This document shows positions 19,209 to 27,532 of a DNA stretch of 64,000 nucleotides, in pieces. Position 1 is the first letter of the stretch; each line of letters starts with the position of its first letter. The notes beneath the pieces were generated by a model that worked only from the letters and a program-made list of their open reading frames with translations, was not told the origin of the DNA and searched no databases. A program made the translations under genes and the position numbers. The stretch is from an uncultured Sphingomonadaceae bacterium (lineage in GTDB: Bacteria > Pseudomonadota > Alphaproteobacteria > Sphingomonadales > Sphingomonadaceae): positions 62,001-126,000 of the forward strand of contig CANLQI010000002.1 of assembly GCA_947493325.1 (NCBI GenBank). The letters are read 5' to 3'.

Positions 19209-19222
19209 CTGATCTGAATCAT
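19209..19222. promoter_or_regulatory. Candidate FNR-type site
   Basis: CTGATCTGAATCAT contains TGAT-N4-ATCA, the core of the FNR consensus TTGAT-N4-ATCAA. Its 12-nt core TGATCTGAATCA is identical to the core of the site before ccoN at 56794. It lies between the desaturase and ceramide-synthase-like genes. The outer bases differ from consensus, so this is only a candidate. Confidence 0.4.
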
Positions 19223-19284
19223 ATTTGACATAAAGCTGCATGCGATTTCTTGACATTATCGCCGCGCCCGCGCCACATGGCGGC

Positions 19285-20445
19285 ATGACAGCCAAGACCG
19301 ATATTGTAATCACACCCGTAAATGGCAAGGCGGATTTGAAAGCCTTTGTCGAACTGCCCTGGGCGATATATGCGGACGACCCAAACTGGGTCGCGCCGCT
19401 GAAAGGCGAAGTTTATGCCCTGCTCACTCCTGGCAAAAACCCGTTTTTCGAACATGCCAAAGTGCAGCCCATGCTGGCACGGCGCGGCGGCAGGGTCGTA
19501 GGCCGCATCAGCGCGCATATCGACCTGTTGGCGCTTAAGCAGCCGCCTGAACAGGGCATGGGGCCAGGCACGGGCAATTGGGGCATGCTGGAAGCATTTG
19601 AGGAAGAGGTTGCCGCCGCGCTGATCGCCGCTGCCGAAGACTGGCTACGCGCGCAGGGCATGCACCGTGCACTGGGACCGTTCAGCCTGTCCGTCTGGGA
19701 CGAGCCGGGACAGCTTATCAGCGGCCATGATCACCCGCCCACCGTCATGATGGGGCATCAACGCGCCGAATATGCGCTCTGGATCGAAAATGCGGGCTAT
19801 CTCCCCATCAAACAGATGATGACCTGGGAAGTCGATATTGCCGACGGTTTCAACAAGCTGGTCAACCGGATTGTCGCGTCGGGCGAAAAAAACGATCGCA
19901 TTAAAATCCGCCCTGTCAACAAGAGCCGTTTTGCCGAGGAAGCCGCGCTTATCATGGGCATCCTCAACGATGCCTGGTCGAAAAACTGGGGGTTTGTGCC
20001 GCTCACCGATAGTGAAATTGCCCATGTCGGCAAAAAGCTGAAACCGATTGTTTACGAAGATCTGATCCGTATCGCTGAATATGATGGCGAACCGGTCGCG
20101 TTCATGATTACGCTGCCGGACCTTAATGAGAAGCTGATCGACTATAACGGGTCACTCTTTCCATTTAACTGGGCCAAGCTGCTGTGGTGGCTGCGCAAAC
20201 CGCAGGTCCGCACGATGCGCGTACCGTTAATGGGCGTGGTACAGGATTTACAGGGATCGCGGCTTGCCAGCCAGCTCGCGTTCATGATGATAGAGTTCAT
20301 CCGCCGTGACGCAGTGGCCAGATACGGCACCACCCGCGGTGAGATTGGCTGGATACTGGACGATAATCAGGGCATGAATTCCATTGGTGAAATCCTGGAT
20401 GGCAGAGTGAACAAGACCTATCAGGTGTATGAGAAAGATTTGTAA
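19285..20445 (+). CDS. GNAT-type acyltransferase, probable bacterial ceramide synthase
   Basis: A 386-residue protein resembling the large two-domain GNAT-like family found beside spt in alphaproteobacteria (often mislabelled dATP pyrophosphohydrolase). Family-like stretches are LPWAIYADDPNWVAPLKGEV, NPFFEHAKVQ, GPFSLSVWDEPGQLI, and the C-terminal GEIGWILDDNQGMNSIGEIL. In Caulobacter a gene of this kind (bCerS) joins an acyl group to the sphingoid base. The start at ATG 19285 follows GGCGGC; an ATG 15 codons earlier (19240) is possible. The naming rests on recognised family pattern and context, without a database check. Confidence 0.68.
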   Translation: MTAKTDIVITPVNGKADLKAFVELPWAIYADDPNWVAPLKGEVYALLTPGKNPFFEHAKVQPMLARRGGRVVGRISAHIDLLALKQPPEQGMGPGTGNWGMLEAFEEEVAAALIAAAEDWLRAQGMHRALGPFSLSVWDEPGQLISGHDHPPTVMMGHQRAEYALWIENAGYLPIKQMMTWEVDIADGFNKLVNRIVASGEKNDRIKIRPVNKSRFAEEAALIMGILNDAWSKNWGFVPLTDSEIAHVGKKLKPIVYEDLIRIAEYDGEPVAFMITLPDLNEKLIDYNGSLFPFNWAKLLWWLRKPQVRTMRVPLMGVVQDLQGSRLASQLAFMMIEFIRRDAVARYGTTRGEIGWILDDNQGMNSIGEILDGRVNKTYQVYEKDL

Positions 20446-20454
20446 GATAATCCA

Positions 20455-20665
20455 AATCCTCCCTGAAGCACAGCTTCGGGGAGGGGGACCGTTTTGCGAC
20501 AGCAAAATGGTGGAGGGGTGAAAGCGGTAAAGTACAAAGCCTTGCGTTTAATTGCGGCAACTCTTCCACCGAGTCCCATGAAAGTAAGACTTTCATGGGT
20601 GCCTCTCCACCACTTGCTGCGCCAAGCGGTCCCCCTCCCCATCGCTCGCGCGACAGGGAGGATTA
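20455..20665. repeat. Long imperfect inverted repeat, family R3, copy 1
   Basis: About 210 bp. The ends are AATCCTCCCTGAAGC and CAGGGAGGATTA; inside are GGGGAGGGGGACCG / CGGTCCCCCTCCCC and GGTGGAGGGG / CCTCTCCACC arms, plus a small CATGAAAG/CTTTCATG hairpin. The second copy is at 35262. It fills the gap between two genes and holds no supported ORF. Confidence 0.75.
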
Positions 20666-20720
20666 GAAGAACGGCATATTCCGGGCTTGCGCTTGCCTGT
20701 CCGGCATTCACCTTACGCAA

Positions 20721-21140
20721 TCACCGCAGCAGATAATCTTTTTCTTTGCGGTTAGCAGGCGCAGCACGTTCGGCCGCTATCACTTGCTGGTCGTCAATCC
20801 AGCCAGCCAGTTTCACTCCATAGCGGCTGATCGCACTCATATTGAAAAAATGCATCACGCCCAGCACGAGTATCGCAATGCCCACCTGCCACGCGAGCAG
20901 ACGGATGGCTTCGGCAACAGTCACCGGCTCGCTCGCCATGCTGAGCGCAATGGCGATAAAGCCCAGATTGACGAGATAAAAGCCGACCACCAGCAGATGA
21001 TTGATACTGGTCGCCAGTTCCTCGTCATGCCCGAAGCAGCGCACGAGAAAGACTTTCCCGTTGCTGGACAGCGTATGTGCGACCCAGATGGTGAGGCCAA
21101 CGGCGATAATGAGATAGCTGATATAGGTTGCAACAACCAT
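20721..21140 (-). CDS. Small membrane protein of a GbsR-type locus
   Basis: A 139-residue protein with four likely membrane segments (about 5-25, 48-68, 82-100 and the MHFFNMS region) and a polar tail. The family was not recognised. It follows the GbsR-like regulator gene on the same strand after 142 nt, and both promoters carry the same 18-bp operator-like sequence, so the regulator probably controls it. Confidence 0.72.
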   Translation of the reverse strand: MVVATYISYLIIAVGLTIWVAHTLSSNGKVFLVRCFGHDEELATSINHLLVVGFYLVNLGFIAIALSMASEPVTVAEAIRLLAWQVGIAILVLGVMHFFNMSAISRYGVKLAGWIDDQQVIAAERAAPANRKEKDYLLR

Positions 21141-21181
21141 GATATGTCCTTTCGATATCTATATTTCAATATATTCTGATA

Positions 21182-21199
21182 TTTCTGTATTTTGAGAAA
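21182..21199. promoter_or_regulatory. Candidate GbsR operator before the membrane-protein gene
   Basis: TTTCTGTATTTTGAGAAA, an imperfect inverted repeat 42 nt upstream of the start at 21140. It matches the site at 21879 in 15 of 18 positions. Confidence 0.5.
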
Positions 21200-21282
21200 T
21201 TAATACTTAAATGAATGTCGCGGGTGGCATGGGCAACTCCTGTATCGGGATTATTTGTGCGGATTGATAATCGGGTATGAAA

Positions 21283-21858
21283 TCAGAAACTTGAAATGCG
21301 CGGGCCTCCGCCCTCTTCGCCCTTACCGCCGCCGGGAATGAACCGCGCGACTTTTGCGCCCAGTTTCATCAGGGTGATAAGCGTCGATTTTTTAAGGCCG
21401 CGCACCTGTGTGTACCAATTGGTCAGCGCAGAGATAAATTCATGCATCCGGCCAATGCGTTCGTGCACATGGCCTGGGATATCGCCCCGTCCCTCCAGCC
21501 GCGCCTGCAAATCGGCAAGCTTGACAATGGTGGGGTCGATTTCACGTTTTTTGCGCTCCGCCGTGATCGCCATAAACAGCTCCCACAAATCGGTTTCCGC
21601 GATAAAATGATCGCGCCGGTCGCCCGTCATGTGCGCGCGCGCGACAATGCCGTACCCCTGCAACTCTTTCAGCGCCGTCGACACATTGGACCGCGCCAAG
21701 CCCAATATTTCGCAAATATCCTCGGCATTCAGCGGCCGGTCGGAAAGATACAAGAGCGCATGCACCTGCGCCACCGAACGGTTCGCCCCCCAATGCGTTC
21801 CCATCTCCCCCCAATGAAGAATAAATTCCTGAACTTCAGGATGCTCGTAAAATACCAT
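21283..21858 (-). CDS. GbsR/MarR-family transcriptional regulator
   Basis: A 191-residue winged-helix regulator. The DNA-binding part is seen at about residues 28-85 (SVAQVHALLYLSDRPLNAED, GLARSNVSTALKELQGYGIV) and a dimerising helical C-terminus follows. GbsR relatives are usually local repressors of osmotic or membrane-stress genes. The ligand here is unknown. A palindrome stands 20-38 nt upstream of the start, consistent with autoregulation. Confidence 0.85.
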   Translation of the reverse strand: MVFYEHPEVQEFILHWGEMGTHWGANRSVAQVHALLYLSDRPLNAEDICEILGLARSNVSTALKELQGYGIVARAHMTGDRRDHFIAETDLWELFMAITAERKKREIDPTIVKLADLQARLEGRGDIPGHVHERIGRMHEFISALTNWYTQVRGLKKSTLITLMKLGAKVARFIPGGGKGEEGGGPRISSF

Positions 21859-21878
21859 AATCGACTCGCTTTCCTTAA

Positions 21879-21896
21879 TTTCTGTTATTTCAGAAA
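21879..21896. promoter_or_regulatory. Candidate GbsR operator before its own gene
   Basis: TTTCTGTTATTTCAGAAA lies inside a perfect AATTTCTG/CAGAAATT inverted repeat with a 6-nt centre. The matching site at 21182 stands before the next gene of the same orientation. The remaining 21,897-22,106 spacer shows no gene. Confidence 0.55.
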
Positions 21897-22106
21897 TTTA
21901 AGAATTTGTCAATAAGGACTGTCATATAAGCATGGTGAAGGCCAGTTACTCAAACTCATACGTATTTGAACAAAGGCAGAGAGGCAGTTAAGTTCGGCAT
22001 AGGTGAGATACTTTTAATGGAAGTAAACTTTACGTCCGCTTTTCCCCATAGCGAACATTGCTTAAAAGCTGAATTTTCTGCCCGGAGATTCGATATCTAA
22101 TCAAAC

Positions 22107-22937
22107 CTATCCTGCACCCTCACATTCCCCTTCGCCCACCATCGCCGAGGCCTGCTCCGTCACAATTTCCCGGGCACCTTTTTGCCACAGGTCGTTATGG
22201 CCTGCGTCTTCGATGCGGAATGCGCATTTGGGGGCTTTGGCTGCGTCGAATAATTGCTGGCCCATTTCGACCGGGATTAATGTGTCATCTTCGCCGTGTA
22301 TCCATGCCAATGGCATATCGATTTCCGCGATACGCGACAGATTGTCATATTTGTCTTTCACCAGCAGGCGCGACGGGAATATCGGCATTTGCCGTGCGGC
22401 CATATCGGCCAGCGAGGTATATGGCGCCTCCAATATCAACCCGGCTACCCTTGTCCGCTGCGCAAGCCATGTCGCGGGGCCTGTTCCCATCGATTGTCCG
22501 GCAATGACTATCTGTGCAGGGCGATACCCCTGTTCACCCAGCCATTTATAATTCAGACTTGTTACCTGATAAAAACTATACTCGTGAGGCTCTCCTGCAT
22601 TACCACCATAGCCGGGATAGCCGACCGCCAGCACACCTGCACCCGACGTAGCCAGTTCAGCATATATGCTCGCACGGCCCGCAAGCGCCCCGCCATTGCC
22701 GTGCAAGTGCAATATTACAGGCTTTGTTTCATCCGCAGGGGGATGCCACCAAGATGTCAGGATGTGGTCAGAGGCCTTGATTTTAATTTCGCTAAAACCT
22801 TCCAGACCTGCTTTTTCTGGTGACGAGGCTTTGGTATCAGGATGGTATATAAAACTGTCCTGTATCAAGTACACAAGTACCAGCAAAATCAGATATATGC
22901 CGGCAATCCCGGCGATAATCCGCAATAACATCGCCAT
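22107..22937 (-). CDS. Membrane-anchored alpha/beta hydrolase
   Basis: A 276-residue hydrolase of the BEM46/ABHD13-like group. It starts with one membrane segment (residues 4-26), then the oxyanion region HLHGNGG, the nucleophile elbow GQSMG, the acid in HGEDDTLIP and the histidine in DAGHNDL. The active site should face the periplasm or membrane surface. The substrate is unknown, possibly an ester or lipid. Its ATG overlaps the xth stop by one base (TAATG), so the two are coupled. Confidence 0.85.
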   Translation of the reverse strand: MAMLLRIIAGIAGIYLILLVLVYLIQDSFIYHPDTKASSPEKAGLEGFSEIKIKASDHILTSWWHPPADETKPVILHLHGNGGALAGRASIYAELATSGAGVLAVGYPGYGGNAGEPHEYSFYQVTSLNYKWLGEQGYRPAQIVIAGQSMGTGPATWLAQRTRVAGLILEAPYTSLADMAARQMPIFPSRLLVKDKYDNLSRIAEIDMPLAWIHGEDDTLIPVEMGQQLFDAAKAPKCAFRIEDAGHNDLWQKGAREIVTEQASAMVGEGECEGAG

Positions 22938-23728
22938 TATATGTCCGCCGCTCCGGCATCCGAAAGCTCAATCCATGCCGGCGTATGGTCGCTCGCCTTT
23001 TCACGGCCGCGATGCTCTTTGTCGACACCTACATTTGCAAGCCGGTCTGCCGCAAGCGGGCTGAGCAGCAGATGATCGATGCGAAAGCCTGCATCCCGCT
23101 CCCATCCCCGCGTGCGATAGTCCCAGTAAGTCCACACGCCGCCATCTGGATGCCAATTGCCAATCGCATCGGTCCACCCGTCGCCAAGCAGACGGCGATA
23201 GGCTTGGCGGCTTTCCGGCTGCATAAGCGCGTCCGATGCCATCGCATCGACGGAAAACACATCATTGTCGCGCGGAATGACATTATAATCACCCGCAAGC
23301 ACCGCGGGCACTTCCTTTGCCCAGATTTCGGCTGCACGGTTCCTGAGCCGCTGCATCCAGCGCAGTTTGAAATCGAATTTCGGTCCCGGATGCGGATTGC
23401 CGTTGGGCAGGTAAATGCTGGCGATACGAACCCCGTTGACATCCGCTTCGAGATAACGGCTATGTTCGTCTTCTGGTTCACCATCCAGTCCGCGTTTCGT
23501 TTCCTGCGGCGTACTGCCTTTGGCCAGAATGGCAACACCGTTGAAGGATTTTTGGCCATGCCAGATCGCACCATAGCCGATTTTCTCGAACGCGGCGATG
23601 GGAAAGCCCTCGTCCATCGTCTTGATTTCCTGCAGGCAAGCCACATCGGGCTGCGTTTCCTCCAGCCATTCGAGCAAGCGGGGAAGGCGGGCTTTAATGC
23701 CGTTGATATTATAAGTCGCGATACGCAT
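22937..23728 (-). CDS. xth: Exodeoxyribonuclease III
   Basis: A 263-residue Mg-dependent exonuclease/AP endonuclease of base-excision repair. The EEP-fold motifs are present: YNINGIKAR (Asn), LQEIK (Glu), GDYNVIPRDNDV (Asp/Asn), RIDHLL and SDHTPAWI (Asp-His). The length is normal. It is first in a two-gene unit with the hydrolase. Confidence 0.95.
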   Translation of the reverse strand: MRIATYNINGIKARLPRLLEWLEETQPDVACLQEIKTMDEGFPIAAFEKIGYGAIWHGQKSFNGVAILAKGSTPQETKRGLDGEPEDEHSRYLEADVNGVRIASIYLPNGNPHPGPKFDFKLRWMQRLRNRAAEIWAKEVPAVLAGDYNVIPRDNDVFSVDAMASDALMQPESRQAYRRLLGDGWTDAIGNWHPDGGVWTYWDYRTRGWERDAGFRIDHLLLSPLAADRLANVGVDKEHRGREKASDHTPAWIELSDAGAADI

Positions 23729-23745
23729 GGGCGAAACTTTCCACT

Positions 23746-23819
23746 CCGTTAGTCCTGGGCCTGTCGAAGGACGCGCATCAATACCGCGAAACGCACTTCG
23801 ACAGGCTCAGGACTAACGG
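23746..23819. repeat. Palindromic repeat, family R4, copy 1
   Basis: Imperfect inverted repeat with arms CCGTTAGTCCTGGGCCTGTC (23746 on) and ACAGGCTCAGGACTAACGG (ending 23819), with a GCGCATCAATACC loop. Two tighter copies flank the GIY-YIG gene near 63,000. Confidence 0.85.
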
Positions 23820-23852
23820 TATTGCAATGACATGACCAGCGCGGCGAAAGAA

Positions 23853-24215
23853 TTAAACTGAAAAACTCGACCCGCAGCCGCAACCAGCGGCGGCATTGGG
23901 GTTAGTAACCTGAAACGCTGCACCGCCCAACGATTCCACGTAATCTACTGCAGAGCCGCGCACCAGATCTAGGCTGATAGTATCGACAACCAGCGTCACG
24001 CCCGCTTCCTGCGCCGTCACATCGTCTTCCTCAATGCTTTCGGCGAGGCCAAAGCGGTATTGAAACCCCGAACAGCCGCCGCCCTCGACCGACAGACGCA
24101 GCATCGCGGGCTTGCCCTGTTTTTCGGCAATGGCCGCCACACGTTTGGCAGCATTGGGGGTCAGAATGATTTCGGCTATCTCGCTCATCCCTTCTAAATA
24201 GGGTGCATCCGCCAT
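23853..24215 (-). CDS. erpA: Iron-sulfur cluster insertion protein, ErpA/IscA family
   Basis: An A-type carrier that hands Fe-S clusters to client enzymes. The product of up to 120 residues has the three ligand cysteines in GGGCSGFQY and CGCGSSF, with an acidic loop between. Two starts are possible: ATG 24215, or ATG 24188 (MSEIAEIILT), which gives 111 residues and fits the family better, though its AGAAGGG lies very close. ErpA and IscA cannot be told apart with certainty from motifs alone. Confidence 0.88.
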   Translation of the reverse strand: MADAPYLEGMSEIAEIILTPNAAKRVAAIAEKQGKPAMLRLSVEGGGCSGFQYRFGLAESIEEDDVTAQEAGVTLVVDTISLDLVRGSAVDYVESLGGAAFQVTNPNAAAGCGCGSSFSV

Positions 24216-24233
24216 GTCAGCAAGGGAGATAAT

Positions 24234-24656
24234 CTATAGCGAGCTAAAGCTGTCAAACAGCCTGCGTGTATCATCATTGGCATTTTTCAGCATTTGTGCA
24301 ATTTGCGTGCGCTCCTCTTTGCCGGGCTTCGCGGATACATGGCGGCCCGTCATGCCCCATGCGGGGCATTCCCTAACATCAATGGTTTTTCCGCGGATGG
24401 TGACAATTCCGCTGTGACGAGTGTCTTTCAAAATTCGCGCCATACAGCTATCAATCGCCGCGTCATCTCCCTCGATCAGCTGCATGAAATTCATGCCGTT
24501 ATAAACGAGGCAACCGGTGATACCGTTGGCTTCATTATACGCGGCGCATTGTGCCACGAGTATGTCCAGATCGTCTCCGCTGAAATTATGCACCTTTGTG
24601 CTGATATAGATGATTGATTTCAAATTCGGTCCCCGTCCTTTTTCAAACCGTGCCAC
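24234..24656 (-). CDS. BLUF-domain blue-light photoreceptor
   Basis: A 140-residue protein that is almost only a BLUF domain, the FAD-binding blue-light sensor fold. The key residues keep the spacing of AppA: Y17 (IIYIS), N41 (AYNEANGITG), Q59 (FMQLIEG) and W100 (CPAWGM), each offset by 4 from AppA Y21, N45, Q63 and W104. A complete photoreactive site is therefore expected. There is no effector domain, so it must signal through a partner. The gene lies between clpA and erpA on the same strand. Confidence 0.9.
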   Translation of the reverse strand: MARFEKGRGPNLKSIIYISTKVHNFSGDDLDILVAQCAAYNEANGITGCLVYNGMNFMQLIEGDDAAIDSCMARILKDTRHSGIVTIRGKTIDVRECPAWGMTGRHVSAKPGKEERTQIAQMLKNANDDTRRLFDSFSSL

Positions 24657-24664
24657 TATGCCCA

Positions 24665-24680
24665 GCCAAATATATTTGGC
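24665..24680. promoter_or_regulatory. Perfect 16-bp palindrome before the BLUF gene
   Basis: GCCAAATATATTTGGC stands 9-24 nt upstream of the BLUF start, in the 53-nt gap after clpA. It could be an operator or an RNA hairpin near the ribosome site. Confidence 0.4.
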
Positions 24681-24709
24681 AAGCCAACATGGCGCAAATC
24701 AATCGTCCG

Positions 24710-27034
24710 TCACCCCGCCTTGCCGGAAGCAGGCTTTTTCTTCGCCTTTTTCCTGGCACGCGATTTCGGCGGTGCAGGGCTAATTTCGAACGCCAGCGCG
24801 CCGTCTTTCATATGCACATTGACTTCGCCGCCATCTTTCAGCTTGCCAAACAACAGCTCTTCGGCAAGCGGCTGTTTGATCTTCTCCTGAATAAGTCGCC
24901 CCATCGGACGAGCACCGAATAACCGGTCATAGCCGCGCTCCGCCATCCAGTCGCGCGCATCCTGATCAAGCCGGATATGCACGTTCTGATCCGCCAGCTG
25001 CAATTCAAGCTGCAGGATGAACTTGTCGACCACCCGCGCCACGACTTCGGGCGTCAGATAGGTAAATGGCACAATCGCGTCCAGACGGTTGCGAAATTCC
25101 GGCGTGAACATTTTCTTCACCGCTTCATCGCCTGCGTCTTCCTTGGTCATCTCGCCAAAGCCCATGCCTTCCTTCGCCATTTCGCTGGCCCCGGCGTTGG
25201 TGGTCATGATGAGCACGACATTGCGGAAATCGACTGTCTTGCCATGATGGTCGGTCAGCTTGCCGTTATCCATCACCTGCAACAGGATGTTGAAGAGATC
25301 AGGATGCGCTTTCTCAATCTCGTCAAGCAGCAATACGCAGTGCGGCTGCTGGTCAATCGCATCGGTGAGCAAGCCGCCCTGATCATAACCGACATAGCCC
25401 GGAGGCGCACCGATCAACCGCGACACACTGTGCCGCTCCATATATTCGGACATGTCGAACCGTTGCAGCGGGATGCCCATGATACTGGCAAGTTGCCGAG
25501 CAACTTCGGTTTTACCCACGCCGGTCGGGCCGCTGAACAGATAATTGCCAATCGGCTTGTCGGGATCACGCAGACCGGCACGCGATAGCTTGATCGCACT
25601 GGACAGCACATTGATCGCCTGGTCCTGTCCGAACACCACCTGTTGCAGGTCGCGTTTCAGGTGCTGTAATACTGCGCGGTCGTCCTTCGATACCGATTTC
25701 GCAGGAATCCGTGCCATGGTGGCGATCACTGCCTCTATTTCCTTGGCCGTAATCGTCTTGCGGCGGCGGGATTTGGGTACCAGCATCTGCATCGCACCCA
25801 CTTCGTCAATCACGTCGATCGCCTTATCCGGCAGCTTGCGATCATTGATATAGCGCGCCGACAGTTCAACCGCTGTTTTCAGCGCGTCCGGGGTATATTT
25901 GACCTTGTGATGTTCTTCAAATGCGGAGCGCAGCCCGCGCAGGATTTTGATCGTATCATCAATCGTCGGTTCGTTTACATCAATTTTTTGGAATCGGCGC
26001 AGGAGAGCGCGGTCCTTTTCGAAATGATTGCGGAATTCCTTATATGTGGTCGACCCGATACAGCGGATGGAACCACCCGAGAGCGCGGGTTTCAGCAGGT
26101 TGGACGCATCCATCGCCCCGCCGCTGGTCGCACCTGCGCCGATAACTGTGTGAATTTCATCAATAAACAGAATTGCGTGCGGCATTTTTTCAAGCTCCGC
26201 CACAACCGCTTTCAGCCGTTCCTCAAAATCACCGCGATATCGCGTTCCGGCCAGCAATGACCCCATGTCGAGCGAGTAAATCACTGCTTCATCAAGTACA
26301 TCGGGCACGTCACCCTCGATAATCTTGCGCGCAAGACCCTCGGCAATTGCGGTTTTACCCACGCCGGGTTCCCCAACATATAGCGGATTGTTTTTCGAAC
26401 GGCGGCACAGAATCTGCACCGTCCGGTCTACTTCAGGTCCGCGTCCGATCAGCGGGTCGATTTTACCCGCTTTGGCTTTTTCATTCAGGTTGACGGTGTA
26501 CTGGTCAAGCGCGCTTTCTTTTTTCTGCTTGGCCTCGCCTTTTTGATCCTGCGCGTCTTCCGCGCCTTGCGGAGGACTTGCTTCGGCAGGCGTGCCGCCC
26601 TTGCCGATACCATGGCTGATATAACTAACCGCATCGAGACGGCTCATATCCTGCTGTTGCAGGAAATAAACAGCATAGCTTTCACGCTCTGAAAACAGCG
26701 CGACCAAGACGTTCGCGCCCGTGACAATATCTTTACCCGATGACTGGACATGCAAAATCGCGCGCTGCACCACGCGTTGGAAACCCGATGTTGGCGCGGG
26801 ATCGGCCTGCTCCTCGACCTTGAGTGAGTCCAGTTCGTTATCCAGATAATGGGTGACGGTGCCCGACAGTTCGTCAAGATCCGCACCACATGCTTTCATC
26901 ACCTGCGCGGCGTCATCATCAGTGATGAGCGCAAGTAACAAATGTTCAAGCGTAGCATATTCATGCGACCTGTCGGCTGCATTGGTCAGTGCCTGATGCA
27001 GCGTTTTATCCAGCGATTCCGCAAATGATGGCAT
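24710..27034 (-). CDS. clpA: ClpA, ATPase subunit of the Clp protease
   Basis: A 774-residue double AAA+ unfoldase that feeds substrates to ClpP. The N-terminal repeat domain (residues 1-140) is followed by AAA1 with GEPGVGKTA and LFIDEIHTVIGAG, then AAA2 with GPTGVGKTE and VLLLDEIEKAHPD. The basic C-terminal tail is rich in K and A. The start at ATG 27034 has GGAGA 7 nt upstream; a reading from 27136 adds unrelated residues. clpS, often directly upstream in other bacteria, is not beside it. Confidence 0.96.
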   Translation of the reverse strand: MPSFAESLDKTLHQALTNAADRSHEYATLEHLLLALITDDDAAQVMKACGADLDELSGTVTHYLDNELDSLKVEEQADPAPTSGFQRVVQRAILHVQSSGKDIVTGANVLVALFSERESYAVYFLQQQDMSRLDAVSYISHGIGKGGTPAEASPPQGAEDAQDQKGEAKQKKESALDQYTVNLNEKAKAGKIDPLIGRGPEVDRTVQILCRRSKNNPLYVGEPGVGKTAIAEGLARKIIEGDVPDVLDEAVIYSLDMGSLLAGTRYRGDFEERLKAVVAELEKMPHAILFIDEIHTVIGAGATSGGAMDASNLLKPALSGGSIRCIGSTTYKEFRNHFEKDRALLRRFQKIDVNEPTIDDTIKILRGLRSAFEEHHKVKYTPDALKTAVELSARYINDRKLPDKAIDVIDEVGAMQMLVPKSRRRKTITAKEIEAVIATMARIPAKSVSKDDRAVLQHLKRDLQQVVFGQDQAINVLSSAIKLSRAGLRDPDKPIGNYLFSGPTGVGKTEVARQLASIMGIPLQRFDMSEYMERHSVSRLIGAPPGYVGYDQGGLLTDAIDQQPHCVLLLDEIEKAHPDLFNILLQVMDNGKLTDHHGKTVDFRNVVLIMTTNAGASEMAKEGMGFGEMTKEDAGDEAVKKMFTPEFRNRLDAIVPFTYLTPEVVARVVDKFILQLELQLADQNVHIRLDQDARDWMAERGYDRLFGARPMGRLIQEKIKQPLAEELLFGKLKDGGEVNVHMKDGALAFEISPAPPKSRARKKAKKKPASGKAG

Positions 27035-27198
27035 ATCGTTTCTCCGCAGCGGCATGTCCGCTGCCCTTCTTGTAACGCCCCGGAAAGAGCCGGGTCTCGT
27101 GAAGTTCCTGTCCGGTGTGGCCCCATCTCCCCGCACGGATTTTATTTATATAGGAAGCATCCGCGTGATGTGAATATCTCGCCCTGCTTCCTTTCGTA

Positions 27199-27399
27199 CT
27201 AACTCTTGCGGAACAGTGCGTCAGCGCTGGCACGGTGTGCGCCTGCCGCTTTTTTATGCGCTTCCACCCGCGTGATTTCGGTTTTAAGGAGTGCGATGCG
27301 TACATCCAGCTCTTCTTGTGACAACGGGTCCAGATCCTGCTTTGCCAGCATATGGGCTGCATCCATGGATTTGCGCGGCAGATCGTCATCTAAATCCAT
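27199..27399 (-). CDS. DUF1192 family small protein
   Basis: A 66-residue acidic protein with the family core LAKQDLDPLSQEELDVRIA and a predicted single helix ending HRASADALFRKS. AGGAG lies 7 nt before ATG 27399. DUF1192 genes commonly sit divergent from a quinone oxidoreductase gene in alphaproteobacteria, as here. The function is unknown. Confidence 0.88.
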   Translation of the reverse strand: MDLDDDLPRKSMDAAHMLAKQDLDPLSQEELDVRIALLKTEITRVEAHKKAAGAHRASADALFRKS

Positions 27400-27532
27400 T
27401 GTGCTGCTCCTTTCCTGGTGCCGGGTTATTGCGGGATAATGTTGACCAAGGGCCGCCCGCTGTCAATAAGAGGGCCAAATTAATGTGGAAACTATTGGCA
27501 AGGGGCAAAAATGCCCGGTACCGGGGGGCTGA

